Positions 26,434-35,015 of a stretch of 41,025 nt of DNA are shown here, in pieces. Every line of letters begins with the position of its first letter. Position 1 is the first letter of the stretch. A program made the position numbers and the translations under genes. The stretch is from CAZKNF01 sp964554105 (lineage in GTDB: Bacteria > Bacteroidota > Rhodothermia > Rhodothermales > VXPQ01). Location of the stretch: positions 1 to 41,025 of the forward strand of contig CAZKNF010000031.1 of assembly GCA_964554105.1 (NCBI GenBank), written 5' to 3'. A model generated the notes under the pieces. That model worked only from the letters and a program-made list of their open reading frames with translations, searched no databases and was not told the DNA's origin.

Positions 26434-27456
26434 CTACTCAAAACCGAGCCCAACGGTCGACGTCCTCACGCGCGCCAGTATGCTATGCGAGGTCATATAA
26501 AGCGTGGATCCATCATCTCCAAAGGCGCAGTTCGCAATTAATTCCCCCGTCGAGATCGTTCCGAGATGTTCTCCGTCCGGACTGATCACGAGCACGCCAC
26601 CCGGGCCGGTCGCGAAGAGATTGCCCTCGCGATCGACCGCGAGGCCATCGGGACCTCCCCTTTCGCCCTGAGCTATGAGATCCGACGCATCGAAGAATAC
26701 TCGACCGTTCGCGATCAACCCGTCGGCACCGATCGAGTAAGCCATCAAGATCGGCCTGTTAGAATCCGAATTTGCTACATAGAGCGTTCGCTCGTCAGGA
26801 GAAAACCCAATCCCGTTCGGAAATGTCAACTCGTCCGTCAGAAGGTCGACGGTGCCATCGGCCCGAAGCCGATAGACTCCGTTGAACGACAGCTCCTTGT
26901 CCGGATTGTCATTGAGATCCTCGAGACCGTAGGGCGGATCGGTGAAGTAGATATCGCCGTTCGATCGGATCACCAGGTCATTCGGACTATTCAGCCGCTT
27001 GCCGTCGTAGTGAGCTGCGAGCGTGGTGCGCGTGAAGTTCGTCGGATTCAGGCGCGCGATCTGGCGATTTCCGTGATCGCTCATTATGAGGCGTCCGTCT
27101 TCGTCCAACGCCAGACCGTTCGAGCCGAGCTCGCGTCCGGGCGGATCATCCCATATGTAGCCGGCCGGACGCAAATACGGCTGTAGACCGGTCCGATCAT
27201 CCCACCGATATATGGTATTGTTGGGAATGTCGGAGAAGAGCAGATAGTCGCCGTCATTCACCCAGACTGGGCCTTCCGACCAGGCGAACCCCTCCGCCAG
27301 CATCTCGATCTCTGCGTCCGGCGGGACGAGCTCGCTAAATCGGTCGTCGTAGCCATCAATCGTTCCAATGGAAGCTTCGTTCGCGCCGGTGCATGCGCTT
27401 AGCGAGGTGACAACGCTGAGAAGGAGGACCGTCCTGAGTTGCATGGTGCTGTGCAT
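26434..27456 (-). CDS. SMP-30/gluconolactonase-like lipoprotein
   Basis: This protein of about 340 residues is a six-bladed beta-propeller of the SMP-30/gluconolactonase/LRE-like group, which hydrolyses sugar lactones. The N-terminus MQLRTVLLLSVVTSLSAC is a lipoprotein signal with a lipobox (LSAC), so it is exported and lipid-anchored. Typical segments are EGFAWSEGPVWV, SNGLALDEDGRLIMSDHGNR (in parts), NSPNDLVIRSNGDIYFTDPPYG and FPNGIGFSPDERTLYVANS. The start at 27456 or 27444 cannot be settled. It is divergent, by 138 bp, from a Tat-exported oxidoreductase of the Gfo/Idh/MocA family; such pairs occur in extracytoplasmic sugar oxidation. The substrate is unknown. Confidence 0.85.
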   Translation of the reverse strand: MHSTMQLRTVLLLSVVTSLSACTGANEASIGTIDGYDDRFSELVPPDAEIEMLAEGFAWSEGPVWVNDGDYLLFSDIPNNTIYRWDDRTGLQPYLRPAGYIWDDPPGRELGSNGLALDEDGRLIMSDHGNRQIARLNPTNFTRTTLAAHYDGKRLNSPNDLVIRSNGDIYFTDPPYGLEDLNDNPDKELSFNGVYRLRADGTVDLLTDELTFPNGIGFSPDERTLYVANSDSNRPILMAYSIGADGLIANGRVFFDASDLIAQGERGGPDGLAVDREGNLFATGPGGVLVISPDGEHLGTISTGELIANCAFGDDGSTLYMTSHSILARVRTSTVGLGFE

Positions 27457-27594
27457 TCGGCGATTTTGGCGTTGTGAGGATTGTATATTTACAAACACTT
27501 ATGGTCTCTTTTGCGCCACAGCGCGGGCGCAGCAGTGTACAGGTCGGATCCGAGTCGCGCCCCGGTTCACCACGATCAAAGGACGCAAAATACG

Positions 27595-28989
27595 ATGTCA
27601 AAAGTGAAGTCCCGCCGCGAATTTCTGAAACTGGCTGCGGCATCCGGAGCAGCAGCCGGATTCGCTCCCGCCGCCCTCGCAGCCCGGCGCGAAGTGCTGG
27701 AGCCCCGAAGGACGACATTCTCGTCGAACGACCGTATCGGGCTGGCGACAATTGGAACAGGAATAATCGGGTTCATCGACACCGATACGGCGCTACAGGT
27801 CCCGGGCGTCGAGCTCGTCGCTGCGGCAGATGTATACGATTCTCGGCTGTGCCGGGTGAAGGAATACTACCATGCTGACGTATTCACGACGATGGACTAT
27901 CGAGAAGTCCTCGCTCGTCCTGATGTGGATGCCGTGATCATTTCGGTGCCCGACCACTGGCACGCGGCGATGGCGATCGACGCGATGGAGGCGGGGAAGG
28001 ATGTCTACCTGGAGAAGCCGATGGTTCAGGATCTGGAGGATGGCCACCGGGTGATCGAGGCGCAGAAGCGCACCGACCGCATCCTCCAGGTCGGCAGCCA
28101 ATTCAAGAGTGACATCGTATACGACCGCGCAAAAGAACTCTACGAATCCGGCGCGATCGGTACGCTGAACATGGTCCAGGCGCAGTACAACCGCCACTCG
28201 TCTCTGGGTGCCTGGCAGTACTCCATTCCTCCCAATGTCTCGCCGGAAGACGTCGATTGGGACCGCTTTCTGGGCGAGGCCCCCGATCGGCCGTTTGATC
28301 CAGTTCGCTTTTTCCGCTGGCGCAATTACCAGGATTACGGCACCGGCATTCCCGGAGATCTTTTCGTCCACCTGTTCACCGGGATCAATCACGTACTTTC
28401 CTCGAACGGCCCGATTAATGCCATGGCCCAGGGAGGGCTCCGCTTCTGGCACGACGGGCGAGACGTGCCAGACGTCATGCTGGCATTGTACGAATACGCC
28501 GAAACCGACAGCCACCCGGGGTTCACGCTCGCGATGCAGTCGAATTTCGCGGACGGAAGCGGCGGGGAAACCGCGTTTCAGTTTATCGGCAGCGAGGGTG
28601 TGATCAGTGTCGACGGTGGGGGATTGCGGATCGTTCAGTCGCCGCTCCGTGAGCCGTCATTGGAGAATCTCGTCGAGGGATACAACTCCGTTCGCACCTG
28701 GTGTGAGCCGGCGCGCGAATCCTTTGTCCGGCAGTGGTCGGACGAGCATCAGGCTCCGCTAATGGCCAGGGAGCTGGCGGAAGAACGTGAGTACGAAGTA
28801 CCCTCAGGCTACGACTCGCGTTACGACCACTTCGTCAACTTCTTCGAGGGCGTGCGAAACCGTACGCCCGTCGTCGAGGATCCCGTCGTCGGATTTCGTG
28901 CCGCCGCGCCGGCACTGCTGGCGAATCTCAGCTATCGTGACAAGAAGATGTACGAGTGGGACCCCGACGCAATGGAGCTCGTGAGCTGA
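27595..28989 (+). CDS. Tat-exported Gfo/Idh/MocA-family oxidoreductase
   Basis: This 464-residue protein is read from ATG at 27595 with AAAGGA 12 nt upstream; the open frame reaches back to a TTG at 27481, but the Tat signal defines the start. Signal: SRREFLKLAAASGAAAGFAP, a twin-arginine peptide ending in AALAA. The Rossmann segment (IGLATIGTG) and the second domain (EKPMVQDL, the family's conserved EKP motif, and HVLSSN-type helices) follow. The family oxidises or rearranges sugars using tightly bound NAD(P), and Tat export implies folding with cofactor in the cytoplasm. The specific substrate is not evident. Confidence 0.88.
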   Translation: MSKVKSRREFLKLAAASGAAAGFAPAALAARREVLEPRRTTFSSNDRIGLATIGTGIIGFIDTDTALQVPGVELVAAADVYDSRLCRVKEYYHADVFTTMDYREVLARPDVDAVIISVPDHWHAAMAIDAMEAGKDVYLEKPMVQDLEDGHRVIEAQKRTDRILQVGSQFKSDIVYDRAKELYESGAIGTLNMVQAQYNRHSSLGAWQYSIPPNVSPEDVDWDRFLGEAPDRPFDPVRFFRWRNYQDYGTGIPGDLFVHLFTGINHVLSSNGPINAMAQGGLRFWHDGRDVPDVMLALYEYAETDSHPGFTLAMQSNFADGSGGETAFQFIGSEGVISVDGGGLRIVQSPLREPSLENLVEGYNSVRTWCEPARESFVRQWSDEHQAPLMARELAEEREYEVPSGYDSRYDHFVNFFEGVRNRTPVVEDPVVGFRAAAPALLANLSYRDKKMYEWDPDAMELVS

Positions 28990-29029
28990 ATGTGAATGTC
29001 ATCTATGTACACGACAGGAGGAGAATACA

Positions 29030-29239
29030 ATGAGTGATCATGTCTACAAGGTCGTAGAACTGACCGGATCATCCACGGAAAGCATCGAAGCTGCCGTCAG
29101 GAACGCCGTTAAACGAGCGAGTAAAACCGTCCGAAACATGCGCTGGTTTGAAGTGACGGATACGCGCGGTCACATCGAGGACGGCGAGGTAGCGCACTGG
29201 CAGGTGAGTCTCAAGATCGGCTTCACGCTGGACGGATGA
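29030..29239 (+). CDS. Dodecin family flavin-binding protein
   Basis: This 69-residue protein has the dodecin features MSDHVYKVVELTGSS, SIEAAVRNAVKRASKTVRNM, the flavin-stacking Trp (RWFEV, W39) and RGHIEDGEVAHWQVSLKIGF. Dodecins form 12-mers that store or quench flavins. A strong Shine-Dalgarno sequence AGGAGGAG precedes the ATG. It is 40 bp after the oxidoreductase and probably in the same transcript. Confidence 0.94.
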   Translation: MSDHVYKVVELTGSSTESIEAAVRNAVKRASKTVRNMRWFEVTDTRGHIEDGEVAHWQVSLKIGFTLDG

Positions 29240-29276
29240 GTCCGCCGTCATCAATGCGAAAATGCTTTTGTGTTTC

Positions 29277-29299
29277 TCGCCCCCGGGGGCGATATCGCC
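29277..29299. repeat. Two overlapping perfect palindromes between convergent genes
   Basis: TCGCCCCCGGGGGCGA (29277-29292) and GGCGATATCGCC (29288-29299) overlap, so they form alternative stems. They lie in the 79-bp gap between the dodecin stop and the convergent cyclase stop. There is no U-tract on either strand, so they are not a classical terminator. Confidence 0.8.
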
Positions 29300-29318
29300 G
29301 GTATGTCCCGGATCGGTA

Positions 29319-32300
29319 TTACCCGACGTGTTCGTCTGAACACAGCTGCCGCGCGGCGACCAGTTCTGGGAGGTCAAACCCTTCCGTGAAGCTGTCGCAC
29401 GTTTCTTGAAGGAGTGCGTCGTACTCGGATCCTGCGGATGTCTGGATGTCCGGGACATCCAGCAAGATTCGCAGCAGCACCGGGCGGGCACCCTGCGCTT
29501 TCGCAAGCTCGATCGCCTCACGACGGATCGTTTTGCTCTCGGAAGACTTCCCTGATGCCTCGAGGCAATGCGCATTGATTCGCAGGATTTCGGGGAGAAA
29601 GTAGCCTTCGTCGTTCTCGCGCGCACGTGCAATGAGGGGCTCTAGCAGATGGAATCCTTCGACTGCTCGTCCGCGGCTCACCATCAATTCCGCGAGGAGC
29701 GCCGTCGGGTATGACGTCCATATTTGCACGCCGGCGCGGCGCAGCTCCGCCAGAGCGGCCATCATGGCATCGATGGCTGCATCCGGATCGGCATCGCTGG
29801 AGGCCCATGCCTTCAGCACTTTTCCGATACCGATCCAGAACGGAAAACCGTATCGTGACGAAATTGCGGATGTTTGCTCTGCGCTGTTCTTCACCCCCTC
29901 TAGATTTCCAAAGTACGTCTGCAGAAGCCCATAGAATCCAAAGGCGAAAACCGAGCTGAATGGATGTTCAACGCGGTTTGCACACGCGATCGCCTGCTGC
30001 CCGGTCTGCTCGGCTTGTTCGGGAAAGCCAAGATACCACTGTGCCACCGCTCGATACGAGAGCGCCCCGACCAACGGGTGCTGGGTCGCGAGGGCAGGCG
30101 GCGGCACTTCTATCATATCAGCGTGTTCGCGCTGAATCCGATCAAACTCCGATTCCGCTTCCTTCACGCGGCCGCGCCAGAATGCCGTGGAAGCGCGCGA
30201 GAGATCCGCATCTACGCGCTGTGATTCGATCCCACTAATTTCGGCGAGGTCTGAGAGCTGCAGCGCGAGCGCTTCCGCTCGCCGATGGTCGCCGATAACT
30301 GTGTAGTGCGACCAGATTCCCCGAACAGCGGGGAAGCTGAGAGATTGGTCGTGAAGGTCTTTCGAAGAGTTGCGCGCGCTTTCGAGCGCGGCAAGCACGC
30401 TAGGATGCGTGTATCCCCTCATCTGGATCGAAGCCAGGCCGAGCCCGACCTCCAGAAAGAACCGGTCGTAATTAATCGCGGGATCGGGCTTCAGCCCATC
30501 GAGCAGTGCAAGCCCCCGCGTGAAGTAGTCGACCGCTTCTTCATTCGCCCACCGCTCGTAGGCTTCCTGGCCGGCGATCAGCCAGTAGCTGGCTGCGTGG
30601 CTTCGCCGACCGGCGCGCGTGAGATGATGAGCGATGATTTCCGGGCGGCTTTCCCTGGAATTCGTGTGTTCGATCAAATGCTCGGCCGCCCGCTCGTGGT
30701 ATTTCTGGCGACGGCTCTTCAGTACCGATTCGTATGCCGCCTCCTGCATCAACGCGTGGCGAAACATGTAGCGCCTCTTTGGTTGGTCCCCCTCCGCAAG
30801 CAGCAACTCCGCATCTACGAGTCGCTCCAGGGCGACGGCCAGCTTCGTTTCGTCCATTTGCGAGACCACACGAGCCAGTTCGAAGCTGAACTCACGGCCG
30901 AGCGTCGAACAGATCTGCGCGACCTCTTTGACGGGCAGAATTCGATCGAGGCGCGCCATGAGTGAATCGTTCAGCGTTGCGGGAATGGATATCTCTACGG
31001 TGCCCTCGGCTAGCTTGTAGCGGTCTTCATGTTCGACGACCTGATCAGATTCGAGGACCCACTTCGTCAGCTCCTGCACGTAGAGCGGAACGCCGTCCGC
31101 ACGCTCGACGACCTGATTAACGATCTTGTCTGGGATCAGTTTGCCCTTGGCCACAGCGCCGATGACCTCCTTCACCTGGGTGCGATCGAGGCGTTCGAGC
31201 GTCAGGGCCGCCACGCGGGTTGCCGAACTCCAGGTAAGCTTCGTCGGCTCCCGTGACGTAAGGAGCAGCATGACTTTTCTATCGTGAATCCGGTCGGCAA
31301 AATGCTGGATGAAGGACCGCGTGGTCGGATCGGCCCAGTGGATGTCCTCGATGACCAGGAGCAGCGGCCGGTCATCACCGATGCGAAGCAGCAAATCAAT
31401 CAGTACTTCCTCGATCCGTACTCGCCTCAGTGACGGCGAAAATCCCGGGTCGTGCGCAGCGTCCCCCAGAGGTACGTTGAGGAGGGACGCCAGCAAAGGG
31501 ACGGCTTCGGGGTCGGCGAGATGGTTGCGCTGCGTAACCAGCTTGATCATCTCAAGTCGATCGGCGGGATTCTGCTCAGGATAAAAGTTCAGGACGCTGC
31601 CGAGCCACTCCGTAAGCGGGTGCAGCGGTGTGTTGCTCAGATATGGAGCGCATCGGCACTCAATGCGCCGATGGAGACGTTCGCTCAACCTCTGCCGATA
31701 GACTTGTATGATGTGCGACTTGCCGATTCCGGCTTCGCCGTACAGCATCAACACCCTGCCTCCACCGTTCTCCACCTCCTCCCAATGCGCATCGAATTCC
31801 CGAATTTCGCGTTCGCGTCCAGAGGTGAATACTGGATCTCGGCGGCCGACGATATCCAGCGGACTGCCGTACAGCCGCTCATCGGTAATCTGATAAGCCC
31901 TTTCCTCACGTCTGGTGCCGCGGAGCGTCTGCGGACCCAGATCCTTACCTTCGAAATAGGACGATACCATCCGGAATGTGGCGTCGCTGACGACCAACCC
32001 ATTCTCGGGAGCGATAGATTGGAGCCGCGCTGCCAAGTTCGGTGTCTCTCCCAGCGCCAAATTCTCGCGTCGTGCGCCGGTGCCGATTTCACCGACGACT
32101 ACGATGCCGGTGTGAATTCCTATCCGCACGGCGAGATGTATGCCGTACTGCACTCCAAGCCGCCTTTCGAGCCGCTCGATCCCGTGCAGAATTCCGCGTC
32201 CAGCGCGGACGGCACGGACGGCTTCGTCTTCGTGGGCAACAGGATAGCCGAAGTACGCAAGGATGCCGTCCCCCAGGTACTGTGCGATGTATCCTTCGTA

Positions 32301-32594
32301 CTCGTCGATGCAGTCCGACGCCACCTTCTGGTACTGCTGCACGACGTTTCGTAAGTCTTCCGGATCAAGCTCGAGAGACAAGGGGACCGATCCGACCAGA
32401 TCACAAAACATTACCGTCAGCTGCCGCCGCTCGGCCGCCGCCGCAGGGAAATGACCGTCTCCTTTGCTGCGCTCGTCGTCGACTTCGGGTCGCTGCCCGA
32501 AGAGCGCATTTCCGCAATTAGGACAGAATCTGAAATCTGGCGAGACAATCGTACCGCAGCGAAGGCACGTAATCGAGTCAGTATTTTCACTCAT
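29319..32594 (-). CDS. Zinc ribbon-class III nucleotide cyclase-AAA ATPase-TPR regulator
   Basis: This is a 1091-residue multidomain protein. Domains in order: a zinc ribbon (CxxC 10-13 and CxxC 24-27); a class III adenylate/guanylate cyclase homology domain (~58-240) with metal-binding D65 (MFCDLVGS) and D109 (YLGDGILAYFGYP) and the ETPNLAARL motif with N186 and R190; an AAA/STAND ATPase (from ~250) with Walker A GEAGIGKS (286-293) and the DIHWADPTT segment; then a long C-terminal TPR-like array (to ~1080) ending in helical repeats. The cyclase catalytic residues look intact, so cAMP or cGMP synthesis under ATPase/TPR control is inferred. The protein has no TM segment. It is not obviously in an operon with its neighbours. 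Confidence 0.88.
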   Translation of the reverse strand: MSENTDSITCLRCGTIVSPDFRFCPNCGNALFGQRPEVDDERSKGDGHFPAAAAERRQLTVMFCDLVGSVPLSLELDPEDLRNVVQQYQKVASDCIDEYEGYIAQYLGDGILAYFGYPVAHEDEAVRAVRAGRGILHGIERLERRLGVQYGIHLAVRIGIHTGIVVVGEIGTGARRENLALGETPNLAARLQSIAPENGLVVSDATFRMVSSYFEGKDLGPQTLRGTRREERAYQITDERLYGSPLDIVGRRDPVFTSGREREIREFDAHWEEVENGGGRVLMLYGEAGIGKSHIIQVYRQRLSERLHRRIECRCAPYLSNTPLHPLTEWLGSVLNFYPEQNPADRLEMIKLVTQRNHLADPEAVPLLASLLNVPLGDAAHDPGFSPSLRRVRIEEVLIDLLLRIGDDRPLLLVIEDIHWADPTTRSFIQHFADRIHDRKVMLLLTSREPTKLTWSSATRVAALTLERLDRTQVKEVIGAVAKGKLIPDKIVNQVVERADGVPLYVQELTKWVLESDQVVEHEDRYKLAEGTVEISIPATLNDSLMARLDRILPVKEVAQICSTLGREFSFELARVVSQMDETKLAVALERLVDAELLLAEGDQPKRRYMFRHALMQEAAYESVLKSRRQKYHERAAEHLIEHTNSRESRPEIIAHHLTRAGRRSHAASYWLIAGQEAYERWANEEAVDYFTRGLALLDGLKPDPAINYDRFFLEVGLGLASIQMRGYTHPSVLAALESARNSSKDLHDQSLSFPAVRGIWSHYTVIGDHRRAEALALQLSDLAEISGIESQRVDADLSRASTAFWRGRVKEAESEFDRIQREHADMIEVPPPALATQHPLVGALSYRAVAQWYLGFPEQAEQTGQQAIACANRVEHPFSSVFAFGFYGLLQTYFGNLEGVKNSAEQTSAISSRYGFPFWIGIGKVLKAWASSDADPDAAIDAMMAALAELRRAGVQIWTSYPTALLAELMVSRGRAVEGFHLLEPLIARARENDEGYFLPEILRINAHCLEASGKSSESKTIRREAIELAKAQGARPVLLRILLDVPDIQTSAGSEYDALLQETCDSFTEGFDLPELVAARQLCSDEHVG

Positions 32595-32678
32595 AGCGGC
32601 AGCTAAGACAAACGGCGCAGCGGCGATGGTGAAACAGCGTCACAGACGATCATGACAATGTACGCGATCACCTCGGAG

Positions 32679-32710
32679 TTTCCTCGAAATCAATTAGAGC
32701 TCTGAGGAAA
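32679..32710 (-). terminator. Inverted repeat downstream of the MFS gene
   Basis: TTTCCTC (32679-32685) and GAGGAAA (32704-32710) are 7-bp arms around an 18-nt loop that itself contains the palindrome AGAGCTCT. It sits in the 197-bp gap between the MFS stop and the cyclase start and may end the MFS transcript. Confidence 0.25.
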
Positions 32711-32791
32711 TTGTTGTCTGATCACGAAGCGCCCTACAGCCGGCAAACGGATCATCGTACTAGTCCATCCAAAGACAAAATGGCCTTCTTC

Positions 32792-33889
32792 TCAACCGTA
32801 AACTCCTCGCAAATCTACGAGCAGCTTTCTGTCATCCAGTACCGCAGCAGCGGCGCCGATTCCAACCGTGAGAACTGCCGTAGCTAAAAGCGCCGGCGTG
32901 TAGCTGCCGAGCCAATCGATACCGGCCGCGAATACCACTGGGCCTGCAGCTGAACCCCCGATGAAGATGGTCTTCGCGAATCCCTTGATCGCCCCGATGT
33001 GATCTCGTCCGAAGTAGTGAGCATATCCACTTCCCATCAGTGCTCCTTGCATTCCCTGTACGATCCCGAAGATGCAGCCGTAGGCCCAGATCGCCGCGAA
33101 ACTCCCCACGAACGGAATAGAGGTTAGCATTCCCGCGAACAAAACGAGCATTGCGGCAAGGAGGACTCGCGGCGCGAGTCGGTCCATCATGTACCCCGTA
33201 CCGAGGTTTGAAACAGCCGTCAGAATGCCGAGCGGAACGAACAATGCGGCCGCCGCCCCTCGGCCGAGCCCATTCATCTCCATCATCGAGAAGTGGTGGA
33301 AGAGGAGCCCTGTCCCGAGACTCGCCACGACGACGCCTCCACTGGTGAGCATCCAGAAGGCGAGTGTCCGCCGCGCCATCGGAAGTGACATTGATTCTTC
33401 CCCTCCGTCGTCGGTTTTGCCGGCGCCGTCGGGGCGAATCCCGAAGTTCTCCGGCTTTTCCCGAAAGAGGGTGATTCCAACCGACAGCACCACAACCATA
33501 ACGATGCTACCGATGATGCCGAACATCTCGCGCCAGGTGAAGACGTCGAGCCCGCGTTCGATAAGCGGCGGGAAGATGGCCGTAGAGACCGCCAGGCCGA
33601 CGCCCATCCAACCGACGGCCGTNNNNNNNNNNNNNNNNNNNNNNNNNNNNNNNNNNNNNNNNNNNNNNNNNNNNNNNNNNNNNNNNNNNNNNNNNNNNNN
33701 NNNNNNNNNNNNNNNNNNNNNNCCGTAGTATACCGGAGAGGCCTCTATGACACGGCTGGTCTTTAACGTACCCGCTCCTTCATGGACCAGGTGCTTCGTT
33801 GCTGTAAGGTTCGCCAATTCAGTACTACCGGCTACTGCGATGAGGACTCCACGTTTTCCGGAGTCGTAAGAATCGATCCGGTCCCACAT
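32792..33889 (-). CDS. MFS transporter, interrupted by assembly gap
   Basis: This major-facilitator transporter is only partly readable. The C-terminal ~275 residues (32792-33622) hold at least six hydrophobic segments with an intervening hydrophilic loop (FREKPENFGIRPDGAGK-type). The MFS pattern GWMGVGLAVSTAIFPPLIERG near the gap resembles OFA/monocarboxylate-type members. On the other side of the gap, EASPVYY is typical of the extreme N-terminus of such transporters. The true start is unclear: ATG 33889 gives an unusual ~50-residue extension without a ribosome site, while GAAGGAG near 33800 lacks an ATG or GTG at the right distance. The substrate is unknown. Confidence 0.7.
   Translation of the reverse strand: MWDRIDSYDSGKRGVLIAVAGSTELANLTATKHLVHEGAGTLKTSRVIEASPVYYXXXXXXXXXXXXXXXXXXXXXXXXXXXXXXXXXXTAVGWMGVGLAVSTAIFPPLIERGLDVFTWREMFGIIGSIVMVVVLSVGITLFREKPENFGIRPDGAGKTDDGGEESMSLPMARRTLAFWMLTSGGVVVASLGTGLLFHHFSMMEMNGLGRGAAAALFVPLGILTAVSNLGTGYMMDRLAPRVLLAAMLVLFAGMLTSIPFVGSFAAIWAYGCIFGIVQGMQGALMGSGYAHYFGRDHIGAIKGFAKTIFIGGSAAGPVVFAAGIDWLGSYTPALLATAVLTVGIGAAAAVLDDRKLLVDLRGVYG
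33623..33722. other. Assembly gap (100 N)
   Basis: Exactly 100 N is a standard placeholder. From MFS topology (N-terminal PVYY before, about TM5 after) I infer that more than 100 bp, probably some 300-400 bp, is missing, so downstream distances across it are not reliable. Confidence 0.95.
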
Positions 33890-33997
33890 ACCAGCAAAGA
33901 CCGTACTCTGTTACGCTCGCAAGCTTGAAGAATGCTTGCAGAAGATGGAAGCGCTTGCGGTAGACCGGTGCGCCGAATGCGTCCGTCTTGGTATGAT

Positions 33998-34041
33998 GTG
34001 AAAAGCCCTGTCCGACGTACGTCTCGCACGCCGGACAGGGC
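33998..34041 (-). terminator. Rho-independent terminator of the CBS gene
   Basis: GCCCTGTCCG (34005-34014) pairs perfectly with CGGACAGGGC (34032-34041). On the minus strand the stem is followed by TTTT, about 25 nt after the CBS gene stop. The loop contains the palindrome ACGTACGT. Confidence 0.85.
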
Positions 34042-34066
34042 CGTCTTGTCTTAAAAAATACCAGCC

Positions 34067-34519
34067 TCAGGCTCTGCTCGCCTCGGAAGCCTTTTTGCTC
34101 GGCTCAGAAATTTCTTCGACGAGCTCGCCGGTCTGATCATCCGATGTATGGCGGGCCAGATCTGCTTGCGCCACGATGCCGACGCAGGTGTCGTCGTCAT
34201 CCACGACCACGAGTCTGCGGATCTTTTGCTGTTCCATTAGTTGCGCCGCGCGGTCCACAGACTCACTCGGGCGCACCGTTTCGGTACCATGCGTCATGGC
34301 GTCGGCAGCGCGCTGCTGAAGAGGGTTTTGCCCCTTGGCCACCGTTCTTATGGTGATGTCCCGGTCAGTTATGATCCCGACGGGTTTGCCTCCCTGCTCA
34401 TTCTCAATCACCGGGATGGCTCCGCAGTCATGCTCCACCATCATCTTGGCAACGTCCTGTAATCCCGTATCTGGCGTGCAGACGGCCGGACTTTCGGTCA
34501 TTAGGTCTCGTACGTTCAT
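34067..34519 (-). CDS. Two-CBS-domain protein
   Basis: This 150-residue protein has two CBS domains (about 7-60 and 72-130). The first has MVEHDCGAIPVIEN and GIITDRDITIR, the second LMEQQKIRRLVVVDDDD and GIVAQADLARH. Such small proteins bind adenine nucleotides (AMP, ATP, SAM) and can regulate other enzymes. A strong Shine-Dalgarno sequence (AGAGGAG) precedes the ATG and a strong terminator follows, so it is monocistronic. The partner is unknown. Confidence 0.93.
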   Translation of the reverse strand: MNVRDLMTESPAVCTPDTGLQDVAKMMVEHDCGAIPVIENEQGGKPVGIITDRDITIRTVAKGQNPLQQRAADAMTHGTETVRPSESVDRAAQLMEQQKIRRLVVVDDDDTCVGIVAQADLARHTSDDQTGELVEEISEPSKKASEASRA

Positions 34520-34671
34520 GGTCTCCTCTTCTCTTTTGTTGGTTCAAACGAGCGTGAGAGACGGCCGACCATCGCGTCGTCAGCATCGCACACGCGAGGA
34601 AGACGCTCCGCGCGAGTAGACCTGCTCTTTGGGAAACCAACCAGCCCAGCGGCGTGCCGTTCGGTTGCCGC

Positions 34672-34687
34672 TGGCGTATGTACGCCA
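34672..34687. promoter_or_regulatory. Operator-like palindrome
   Basis: TGGCGTA-TG-TACGCCA has perfect 7-bp arms. Its location in a divergent region fits a regulator binding site, though no regulator is encoded nearby. Confidence 0.4.
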
Positions 34688-34950
34688 TTGTTACAGCCTC
34701 CCATCATACCGTCATGTGCTTGTAATAACGCGGGCGGGCTGGTCAAGAAGTGGATGGTGCGGTAGCATGGTCGATTCGTCCGAAGCAGGTTCCAAATTCA
34801 TGCGAATGACTTCAGCCTACGCCTGTCACATGAAGCCGAGCAAGTATACGGAGCAATCCGTCTACTCCAAGGCCGGCCGAGCTAAACCACCCCGCCGCGG
34901 CGAGCTCTTCTTAAGAATCACCTGGCGACGACGATCCCATGATCACGAAG

Positions 34951-34981
34951 CAAGCGTGCATTCTTGCCTAAGAAACGCTTG
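34951..34981 (+). promoter_or_regulatory. Hairpin in the leader of the polysaccharide operon
   Basis: CAAGCGT and ACGCTTG enclose TTCTT-GCCT-AAGAA, giving 12 bp of perfect pairing with one 3-nt bulge (GCA), 34 nt before the first gene's ATG. It may control translation or mRNA stability. A T-rich tract is absent, so it is not a plain terminator. Confidence 0.5.
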
Positions 34982-35015
34982 TTAGGTTGGGTGATAGAGC
35001 GATTACCGTCCACCG

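Larger units (their letters stand above)
34520..35015. other. Intergenic region between the CBS gene and the polysaccharide operon
   Basis: This 496-bp divergent region has no credible ORF. It contains the 16-bp palindrome TGGCGTATGTACGCCA (34672-34687) and a structured hairpin just before the operon (34951-34981). Promoter boxes could not be assigned with confidence. Confidence 0.6.

Noticed and set aside
30285..32521. Several 150-300-codon plus-strand frames across the cyclase gene
   Set aside because: They are shadows of the GC-rich 1091-codon minus-strand gene, which has clear domains throughout.
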